Shown piece after piece: positions 1-5,021 of a DNA stretch of 5,021 nucleotides. The notes beneath the pieces are model-generated. The model ran no database searches. It saw nothing but the letters and a program-made list of their open reading frames with translations, and was not told the DNA's origin. A program made the translations under genes and the position numbers. The DNA is from Lachnospiraceae bacterium UBA2734 (GTDB lineage Bacteria; Bacillota; Clostridia; Lachnospirales; Lachnospiraceae), in contig DEKA01000049.1 in NCBI GenBank assembly GCA_002353635.1, forward strand, positions 9,255 through 14,275, in the 5' to 3' direction. The first letter of the stretch is position 1. The number at the start of each line of letters is the position of its first letter.

Positions 1-81
1 AGTCCGGCCGGTCGTCGGAACATTCTGCACGGCCCATCATTCAACGACAATTGGGAATTTCATGCTCTGCGTATACTGGTT

Positions 82-87
82 TATAAT
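82..87 (+). promoter_or_regulatory. Candidate -10 box upstream of pepF
   Basis: A perfect TATAAT lies 60 bases before the preferred pepF start. The hexamer at the optimal 17-base spacing (TTCATG, 59-64) matches the -35 consensus TTGACA at only three positions. A second, weaker -10-like word, TATACT, lies at 72-77, with TTGGGA at 51-56 giving a short 15-base spacer. A sigma-A-type promoter producing a leader of about 50 bases is plausible, but the weak -35 makes this a moderate call. Confidence 0.45.
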
Positions 88-131
88 AAGGATTAACTGA
101 GTTATGACAATATGAAGGCAGCAGGACAGAA

Positions 132-137
132 AGGCGG
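132..137 (+). promoter_or_regulatory. Ribosome binding site deciding the pepF start
   Basis: AGGCGG differs from AGGAGG at one base and sits 9 bases before the ATG at 147, a normal spacing. The in-frame ATG at 138 follows it directly, with only GAAAGG three bases upstream, which is too close. A third in-frame ATG at 174 has AGGAAGG just upstream at 165-171. Starting there would remove the charged residues that usually precede the family's N-terminal 'WDL' segment, so 147 is preferred. Confidence 0.5.
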
Positions 138-146
138 ATGGGCACT

Positions 147-2078
147 ATGGCAGAATTAAAGGACAGGAAGGATATGGATCCCCGCTTCGAGTGGGACCTC
201 GCCACACTATATAAGAGCGATGAGGACTGGGAGAAGGACTTAGGCACGCTAAGGGATGATGTGACAGCGCAGGAGCAGTACAGGGGCAGACTCAATACAG
301 CGGAGAATATTCTCGCCTACCTGCAGCTGGACACCGCGCTTGGCAGAAAGATCAGCAATCTTTACACGTATGCTTTTCTGCGGCTGTCTGAGGACACAAC
401 GCAGGAGAAGGCGCAGGCCATGATGCAGAAGGCGGCGGGCGCCTATGCGGAGGCTGCGGGCAGAACGAGTTTTGCGACGCCGGAGATCCTGTCTCTTCCG
501 GAGGAGCAGCTGAAGATGATCACAGAGAGCGATACGCTGCGTGACTACAGATTTGTTCTGCAGCAGCTTCTGGACCAGAAGCCGCATGTGCTGTCGGCTG
601 AAGGGGAGCAGCTCCTCGCAAGATTTTCAGAGGTTCTGGGTGCGCCGAAGACGATCTCCGAGAATCTGATGGATGCAGATCTGACGTTCGCGGATGCTGT
701 CGATGGAAATGGTGTGCGGCATACGCTGAATTCATCCAATTTCATTCTTCTGGAACAGAGTCCGGACAGGGCGCTGCGTGAGAGTGCGTTTCACAATTAT
801 TACGCAGGCTATCATCAGCACATCAACACGTTCGCGGCGACGTACAGCGGAGCTGTAAAAGAAGCGGTGACAGAGGCACGGGTGCGGCACTATGATTCCA
901 GCCGCGGGATGGCGATGGCCGCGGAGCATGTGCCCACTGAGGTCTATGACAGTCTTGTACAGACAGTGCGGGAATTTCTTCCTCTGATGCACAGATATGC
1001 AGAGTTTCGAAAGAAGGTACTGGGCCTCGATGCGCTGCATTATTATGATGTCTATGTGCCGCTGACCGCAGACGATTCCTCTGACGCAGAGGAGAAAGAT
1101 CCCGGAACGGAGTACTGTGTCAATAATGCTGCAGAGAAGGCGGCAGGAGAAGAAAATTCCGGCGTCAAGAGTACTCCGCAGAATGATGACCATTTTGGCA
1201 CCTGGACCTACGAAGAGGCGCAGCAGATGGCGCTCGCAGCACTGTCGCCTCTCGGGCAGGAGTACACAGATACTGTGAAGGAGGCGTTTGAGAGCCGCTG
1301 GATCGATGTCTATCCGAACAAGGGGAAGAGAGGCGGTGCGTTTTCTTCCGGCACATATGATTCCAATCCCTTTATTCTCATGAGCTATACAGGGGATTAT
1401 GAGAGCGTGTCCACTGTCGTTCACGAGATGGGTCATTCCATGCACTCGTGGTACACGCACAGACACCAGCCGGCGCAGTACGGCGAGTACACGCTCTTTG
1501 TCGCTGAGGTGGCATCGACGGTCAACGAGAATCTCCTCATCGAATATCTGCTGAAAAAAGCGAAAGATCCGCGGGAGAAGCTCTATCTTCTGAACCAGTA
1601 TCTTGAGGGATACAAGGGCACTGTTTTCCGCCAGACGATGTTCGCTGAGTTCGAGCAGGGTGCGCACGCGATGGCAGAGAAGGGGGAGGCGCTGACACCG
1701 GCTGCTCTCTCCGGACTGTACGGCGGATTGGTAAAGGATTATTTTGGCCCCGCTCTTGTCATGGATCATGAAGTGCAGGATGAGTGGGCGCGGATTCCGC
1801 ACTTCTACCGTCCGTTTTATGTGTATAAGTATGCGACGAGCTACTGCGCGGCCGTAGCACTCTCGGAGGCAATCCTGCGGGATCCGGCGCATGCAGTGAA
1901 GCCGTATCTTGAATTCCTCTCCATGGGAGGCAGTGCATATCCTCTGGATGAGCTGCGGCATGCGGGCGTTGATCTTGGCACCCCTGCACCTGTACGCGCA
2001 GCGCTGGAGAAGTTCGGCCGAATCCTTGATGCAGCAGAGGCAGCATGGGAAGAGCTTAAAGGGCATCAGAGCAGGTGA
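147..2078 (+). CDS. pepF: Oligoendopeptidase F (M3B zinc metallopeptidase)
   Basis: This is a cytoplasmic zinc endopeptidase that cuts short oligopeptides and is thought to help recycle peptides from uptake or protein turnover. With the 147 start it has 643 residues (646 if ATG 138 is used). Near the N-terminus is the family-typical segment FEWDLATLY, and the N-terminal oligopeptidase F domain spans very roughly residues 110-190. The M3 catalytic domain follows to about residue 625. The segment KRGGAFSSGTYDSNPF (about 394-409) precedes the zinc site HEMGH, giving ligands His426 and His430 and catalytic Glu427. The third ligand is Glu454 in FVAEVAST. The His/Tyr-rich stretch HFYRPFYVYKY (552-562) is where M3 enzymes place transition-state-stabilising residues. 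There is no signal peptide or membrane segment. Known PepF proteins have about 600 residues; the excess is explained by an insertion near residues 307-353. The gene looks intact. The family call is very secure; the in vivo substrate is unknown. Confidence 0.96.
   Translation: MAELKDRKDMDPRFEWDLATLYKSDEDWEKDLGTLRDDVTAQEQYRGRLNTAENILAYLQLDTALGRKISNLYTYAFLRLSEDTTQEKAQAMMQKAAGAYAEAAGRTSFATPEILSLPEEQLKMITESDTLRDYRFVLQQLLDQKPHVLSAEGEQLLARFSEVLGAPKTISENLMDADLTFADAVDGNGVRHTLNSSNFILLEQSPDRALRESAFHNYYAGYHQHINTFAATYSGAVKEAVTEARVRHYDSSRGMAMAAEHVPTEVYDSLVQTVREFLPLMHRYAEFRKKVLGLDALHYYDVYVPLTADDSSDAEEKDPGTEYCVNNAAEKAAGEENSGVKSTPQNDDHFGTWTYEEAQQMALAALSPLGQEYTDTVKEAFESRWIDVYPNKGKRGGAFSSGTYDSNPFILMSYTGDYESVSTVVHEMGHSMHSWYTHRHQPAQYGEYTLFVAEVASTVNENLLIEYLLKKAKDPREKLYLLNQYLEGYKGTVFRQTMFAEFEQGAHAMAEKGEALTPAALSGLYGGLVKDYFGPALVMDHEVQDEWARIPHFYRPFYVYKYATSYCAAVALSEAILRDPAHAVKPYLEFLSMGGSAYPLDELRHAGVDLGTPAPVRAALEKFGRILDAAEAAWEELKGHQSR
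1065..1205 (+). other. Lineage-specific hydrophilic insertion within PepF
   Basis: The codons cover about residues 307-353 (147 start), between YDVYVPL and TYEEAQ. In PepF proteins as I know them, these two conserved segments are separated by only about 6-10 residues; here there are 47. The extra sequence is rich in Asp, Glu, Asn, Ser, Gly and Ala with few hydrophobic residues, so it is probably a flexible surface loop. The reading frame is maintained and the flanking motifs are intact, which argues against a frameshift. The comparison with the family is from memory, not from an alignment. Confidence 0.6.
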
Positions 2079-2187
2079 TCTGCGCGTGCACAGGTACCCG
2101 GCTATGCGCCGCAATGATGGCTTCATCACTGTCAGAGCAGGGAAGTCATTTAACCGGCAGTATGTATTCACCTGATAGGGAGAGCAC
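2079..2187. other. pepF-cls intergenic gap
   Basis: This 109-base gap has no GC-rich hairpin followed by a T-run, so no intrinsic terminator is visible after pepF. I found no convincing promoter: TATGTA (2161-2166) has no supporting -35. The only clear palindrome is GGTACC (2091-2096), which is too short to matter. The simplest reading is transcriptional read-through from pepF into cls, but a weak promoter cannot be excluded. Confidence 0.4.
2177..2182 (+). promoter_or_regulatory. Ribosome binding site of cls
   Basis: AGGGAG, continuing as AGGGAGAG, lies five bases before the ATG at 2188. This is a standard Shine-Dalgarno placement and supports that start. It also places the Lys/Arg-rich N-terminus directly ahead of the first hydrophobic segment, as expected for the membrane protein. 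Confidence 0.7.
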
Positions 2188-3753
2188 ATGAACAAGAGCA
2201 CATACGAACATAAAAAAGACACGCAGAATGGCGTCCGCAGGTTTATTTTTGCCATCATCGCGATCACGCTCCAGGTGGTGTTCATCATCATGATGATCAT
2301 GCGCATCAACACCTACCTGGTGGGCATCAATTACATCCTGCATATTGCAACGCTCGTTCTGGTGCTCGTCATTTACGGGAAGCACACGACGTCTTCCATG
2401 AAAATGCCCTGGATCATACTGATTCTCTCTTTCCCTGTTGTCGGCATCAGCCTCTATCTCCTCATTGGTCTGAACGGCAGCACATACAGAATGAGGAGAC
2501 GGTACCACCAGATTGATGACATCCTTTTCCCGCTTCTCCCGGACAACACGGATATACTGGAGAAGCTCCAAAAAGAGGACCCGGATTCCTATGCCGTCTC
2601 CTCTTATATCGACCGCAATGCGCTCTATCCCATCTATCAGAACACGGATGTCACCTATTATGATATGGCCGACAAGGGACTTGATGCGCAGATTGAGGAC
2701 ATGAAGAAGGCGAAGAGCTATATTTTCATGGAGTACCATGCGATCGAGGACAAGTCTGTGTGGCATCGGATCCAGGATGTCCTTGTGGAGAAGGTGCACG
2801 AGGGCGTTGAGGTGCGCGTCTTCTATGACGATATGGGGAGTATCGGCTTCATCAATAATACGGATTTCGTGCGCAGGATGGAGAAGCTCGGCATTCACTG
2901 CCGCGTCTTCAATCCTTTTGCACCCTTTGTCAATGTCTTTCTCAACAACAGAGACCATCGGAAAATAACGGTCATCGACGGGCGCATCGGCTACACGGGC
3001 GGGTACAATCTCGCTGAGGAGTACATGAACATCACGCACCCTTACGGATTATGGAAGGACACCGGAATCCGCCTTGAGGGCGATGCCGTGAAATCGCTTC
3101 TCATCACGTTCCTGGAAATGTGGAATGCCGTGAAGGAGACGGACCGGGACGACACATCGTTTGATCATTATCTCGATGTCCCGGCATATACTGCTAAGGA
3201 AAACGGCGGCTATGTGCATCCTTACGCGGACTCACCGCTCGATGACGAGCATGTGGGCGAGGATGTGTACATCACAATTGCCAATAAGGCTGAGCGCTAT
3301 TGCTATTTTATAACGCCTTATCTGATCATCACGGACGAGATGAACCATGCGCTCTCTCTGGCGGCGAAGAGAGGCGTTGACGTGCGCATCATCACACCCG
3401 GCATACCGGACAAAAAGATGGTCTACGGCGTGACAAGATCGTTCTACAATGGACTTGTGCGGAACGGCGTGCGCATTTTTGAGTGGACGCCGGGCTTCTG
3501 TCACGCCAAGATGAGTGTCTCTGACGACGTGCGCGCGACATGCGGCACGATCAATCTCGACTACAGAAGCCTGTATCATCATTTTGAAAACGGGTGCTAC
3601 ATGGTGAACTGTGACGCCGTCCATAAGATCAAAGACGATTTCGACAGTCTGTTCCCTCAGTGCCGCGAGGTCACCGAGCAGTACAGAAGCGGCAGGAGTC
3701 AGTTCATGCGGTTGTGGCAGCTGTTCATGCGCCTGTTCGCAGAGCTGATGTAA
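2188..3753 (+). CDS. cls: Cardiolipin synthase (phospholipase D family)
   Basis: This membrane enzyme joins two phosphatidylglycerol molecules into cardiolipin and releases glycerol. The 521-residue protein starts with a short basic segment, followed by hydrophobic stretches at about 18-38, 43-63 and 74-94. These are consistent with the membrane anchor and PLD-nuclease N-terminal domain. Two phospholipase D domains follow. The first HKD motif is HRKITVID, with His257, Lys259 and Asp264, followed by GRIGYTGGYNLAEEY. The second is HAKMSVSD, with His439, Lys441 and Asp446, followed by GTINLDYRS and HFENG. All six HKD residues are present, so the enzyme is predicted active. The length and three-segment N-terminus resemble the longer clostridial form more than the two-helix Bacillus type of about 480 residues. 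It lies 109 bases after pepF on the same strand. Other PLD-type phosphatidyltransferases are possible but less likely, and which of any several cls paralogues this is cannot be told. Confidence 0.95.
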   Translation: MNKSTYEHKKDTQNGVRRFIFAIIAITLQVVFIIMMIMRINTYLVGINYILHIATLVLVLVIYGKHTTSSMKMPWIILILSFPVVGISLYLLIGLNGSTYRMRRRYHQIDDILFPLLPDNTDILEKLQKEDPDSYAVSSYIDRNALYPIYQNTDVTYYDMADKGLDAQIEDMKKAKSYIFMEYHAIEDKSVWHRIQDVLVEKVHEGVEVRVFYDDMGSIGFINNTDFVRRMEKLGIHCRVFNPFAPFVNVFLNNRDHRKITVIDGRIGYTGGYNLAEEYMNITHPYGLWKDTGIRLEGDAVKSLLITFLEMWNAVKETDRDDTSFDHYLDVPAYTAKENGGYVHPYADSPLDDEHVGEDVYITIANKAERYCYFITPYLIITDEMNHALSLAAKRGVDVRIITPGIPDKKMVYGVTRSFYNGLVRNGVRIFEWTPGFCHAKMSVSDDVRATCGTINLDYRSLYHHFENGCYMVNCDAVHKIKDDFDSLFPQCREVTEQYRSGRSQFMRLWQLFMRLFAELM

Positions 3754-3885
3754 AACTGCTTATTATGACAGCTCAGCGTGTGTACTGTCCGGTTGCTCAG
3801 TGAATTGTGATCATGCGGCATCCGGCCTGCGGCACTCTACAGCAAGGCAGAATTTATTTCAGGCTTCTGTACGTTTTACAGCCAT

Positions 3886-3925
3886 CCGTTACCGCGTACG
3901 GTATAATACTGAGCAGGAATATAAT
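3886..3925 (+). promoter_or_regulatory. Candidate promoter region of the 4019-4978 gene
   Basis: Two perfect TATAAT boxes occur at 3902-3907 and 3920-3925. Immediately upstream, CCGTTACCGCGTACGG (3886-3901) forms an imperfect inverted repeat (CCGTTAC against GTACGG, with one unpaired base). The best -35-like word, TTTACA at 3875-3880, is 21 bases from the first box, longer than the usual 16-18. Words at the correct spacing are poor matches. A perfect TTGACA at 3925-3930 overlaps the second box but has no -10 partner at normal distance. Initiation from either box would give a leader of roughly 85-105 bases. An operator role for the inverted repeat is conjecture. Confidence 0.4.
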
Positions 3926-4008
3926 TGACAGTAAAGAAACGCAGGCTGGCATCCGGCTGTATCTGCGACGGATCGTGCACAGGATCAGCAGGGTCATGGA
4001 ATGATGAG

Positions 4009-4014
4009 AGAGGA
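4009..4014 (+). promoter_or_regulatory. Ribosome binding site deciding the start at 4019
   Basis: AGAGGA, with core GAGG at 4010-4013, lies five bases before the ATG at 4019, an ideal spacing. Two earlier in-frame ATGs at 4001 and 4004 have only a weak AGGG (3990-3993) upstream. If either were used, the protein would gain five or six residues (MMREEQ or MREEQ). The short form is preferred. Confidence 0.55.
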
Positions 4015-4018
4015 ACAA

Positions 4019-4978
4019 ATGGATTCATACGGAGTAAAGAAGCAGCTGCTGCGCCAGATATTTCCGGTAAAGCCGGGAGATGGCGATGACCGGAAGAAAT
4101 GGCTTGAGAAGGAATTGACGGCGCAGAGCCTTGATGACAGAAAGTTAAAGGATCTTGCGGTAAAGATCCTGCTGGGTGCGGATACCTTCACAGGCGCATT
4201 GAAGAAGGCGTGTGCTCCCGCATCGGCCGATCTGCTCGATGATGCAGCACTTGGCATTGATACCTGGCCTTTTGGAAAAAAGGCCGGCAAGACTTTCTGC
4301 TCCTATCTGGCTGTGTGCCCGCAGGGCGGAAGCTTCTCCGAGATGATGGACGATGTGATGAGTCAGATCCGTGCGGCAAGCGGCATCTATCCGGGGTATG
4401 ACGATGACTGCTCGATCCTCATTCTCACGGCGGAGTGGGACAGCGATGTCGTGAAGGAGTATGAGGAGGAACTGATTCAGCGCTGTGTGAACGCCGACAT
4501 TCTCCCCAGTGTCTTCATGGTGACGGAGTACGGCGTGGCCGAGCTCCCGGTCTTTGGGATGACAAGGAAGCGGATCCGTGCCATCCATGAGGATTTCGGC
4601 GATATCCGCTACCTTGACAGAGAGAAGGCGACGGGCGAACTCGAGTGGTATTTTACAACTTACAGTGTCGCCGGCAAAAAGGGCGGAAAGGATGTCGAGG
4701 AGCATTACCAGTTTGATTTCTTCCACAGAACATGGAAGCTCTACACAGAGAGTGAGGACGCACCGGAGAAGACGGGACGTCTCACAGAAGCCGCTGTAGA
4801 TGATTTCTACGGCGTTGCCCTGAACTATTACGACTATGAGGCGGAAGAGGAAGATGCGGATAAGAGTGTATCCGCCCTGCCGCGCGCTGAGATGTATGAT
4901 ATGACTTTTGATCTCACAAAGAAGTCACTTGCGCCTCTTGCCGAGGCTTTTCGCCTGCTTGTCGGGGAACTTGCATAA
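4019..4978 (+). CDS. Uncharacterised acidic cytoplasmic protein
   Basis: I do not recognise this 319-residue protein (325 if ATG 4001 is used). It has no signal peptide, no membrane segment and no catalytic signature I can name. The N-terminal ~60 residues are charged and probably helical. Notable segments are WPFGKKAGK (83-91) leading into CSYLAVCP (94-101), and a hydrophobic, probably beta-strand CSILILT (131-137) after an Asp run. Next come a Val/Phe-rich stretch, a part rich in aromatic and basic residues near KLYTES, and a strongly acidic cluster DYEAEEEDAD (272-281). It ends with a likely helical tail. The two Cys in 94-100 are not arranged as an obvious metal site. The order of helices followed by a short Cys-Pro strand loosely recalls the Clostridia family DUF4317, but this is a faint impression from memory and may be wrong. 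Codon use and base composition match the neighbours, so it looks like a resident gene. It probably has its own promoter and need not share a function with cls or pepF. Confidence 0.85.
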   Translation: MDSYGVKKQLLRQIFPVKPGDGDDRKKWLEKELTAQSLDDRKLKDLAVKILLGADTFTGALKKACAPASADLLDDAALGIDTWPFGKKAGKTFCSYLAVCPQGGSFSEMMDDVMSQIRAASGIYPGYDDDCSILILTAEWDSDVVKEYEEELIQRCVNADILPSVFMVTEYGVAELPVFGMTRKRIRAIHEDFGDIRYLDREKATGELEWYFTTYSVAGKKGGKDVEEHYQFDFFHRTWKLYTESEDAPEKTGRLTEAAVDDFYGVALNYYDYEAEEEDADKSVSALPRAEMYDMTFDLTKKSLAPLAEAFRLLVGELA

Positions 4979-5021
4979 GTATTCTGATGAAATTCGGCAC
5001 CCCCATTTCGGAGACCTCTAT
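4979..5021. other. Downstream flank, no feature recognised
   Basis: GAAAT (4988-4992) and ATTTC further on could form a five-pair stem with a C-rich loop. The stem is AT-rich and has no T-run after it, so it does not qualify as an intrinsic terminator. The window ends before any further gene can be seen. Confidence 0.3.

Larger units (their letters stand above)
3754..4018. other. cls to third-gene intergenic region
   Basis: This 265-base stretch holds no gene I can support. A GTG-started frame at 3807-4004 lacks a ribosome binding site and runs across the promoter-like elements. No hairpin plus T-run is visible after cls; GACAG (3767-3771) could pair with CTGTC (3785-3789), but no T-run follows. 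The word GGCATCCGGC occurs twice, at 3817-3826 and 3948-3957. Around the first copy, TGCGGCA is repeated at 3814-3820 and 3828-3834. The 3' half carries the promoter-like elements listed separately. Confidence 0.55.

Noticed and set aside
1..100. Possible tail of an upstream gene; all three + frames are open for the first 80-100 bases
   Set aside because: The stretches are too short and resemble no protein I know; they end at 82-84, 94-96 and 98-100, overlapping the promoter-like box. Nothing favours any of them as real.
1909..2175. 88-codon + strand frame overlapping the end of pepF
   Set aside because: Most of it is inside pepF in another frame and it lacks a convincing ribosome binding site. 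It merely continues until a stop in the gap.
2284..2297. 14-base perfect palindrome ATCATCATGATGAT
   Set aside because: It lies within the first membrane segment of cls and follows from Ile and Met codons in a row, so it is more likely a coding by-product than an operator.
732..2312. Long antisense open frame (526 codons) opposite pepF and the start of cls
   Set aside because: It overlaps two secure genes, has no recognisable domain, and its composition (many Arg, Leu, Ile, Cys and His) is what reverse-complemented codons of this GC-rich coding DNA give.
2146..3039. Antisense open frame (297 codons) opposite cls
   Set aside because: It lies opposite cls and is dominated by His, Asp, Val and Arg, typical of the complement of Ile, Met and Asp codons. 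No family features are visible.
3767..3789. Possible terminator hairpin after cls (GACAG with CTGTC)
   Set aside because: The stem has only five pairs with a long loop and no T-run follows, so it does not meet the pattern of an intrinsic terminator.
3925..3930. Perfect TTGACA -35 consensus
   Set aside because: No -10-like hexamer lies 16-18 bases downstream (around 3947-3954 the sequence is GC-rich), so it probably does not define a separate promoter.
3807..4004. Small + strand frame of 65 codons in the intergenic region, ending at the 4001 ATG
   Set aside because: It has a GTG start with no Shine-Dalgarno sequence and runs across both TATAAT boxes. Its product has no recognisable features.

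Overview
The window looks like ordinary chromosomal housekeeping DNA from a fairly GC-rich member of the Bacillota, most likely a Clostridia/Lachnospiraceae-type anaerobe. This placement is inferred from Shine-Dalgarno-led genes, an M3B oligoendopeptidase F, and a long 'clostridial' form of cardiolipin synthase with three hydrophobic N-terminal segments. No rRNA, tRNA or other marker fixes the taxonomy. I see no mobile element, CRISPR array, integrase, toxin or phage signature.

Layout: all three convincing genes are on the + strand. Bases 1-146 are upstream DNA with a perfect TATAAT box and the leader of the first gene. Bases 147-2078 encode an oligoendopeptidase F zinc peptidase (pepF) with a complete active site and an unusual, probably disordered insertion of about 38 residues. 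After a 109-base gap with no visible terminator, 2188-3753 encodes a cardiolipin synthase (cls) with both HKD catalytic motifs intact. A 265-base gap (3754-4018) follows. It contains two perfect TATAAT boxes and a short imperfect palindrome, and is probably the promoter region of the third gene. Bases 4019-4978 encode an acidic, soluble 319-residue protein that I do not recognise. The last 43 bases hold nothing I can name.

How the genes relate: PepF degrades peptides in the cytoplasm and Cls makes cardiolipin in the membrane. No shared pathway is evident, so pepF-cls co-transcription is suggested only by shared direction and the lack of a terminator between them. The third gene probably has its own promoter. 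I found no clear sign of an undescribed multi-gene system. The best leads are the unassigned 4019-4978 protein, its upstream region and the PepF insertion.
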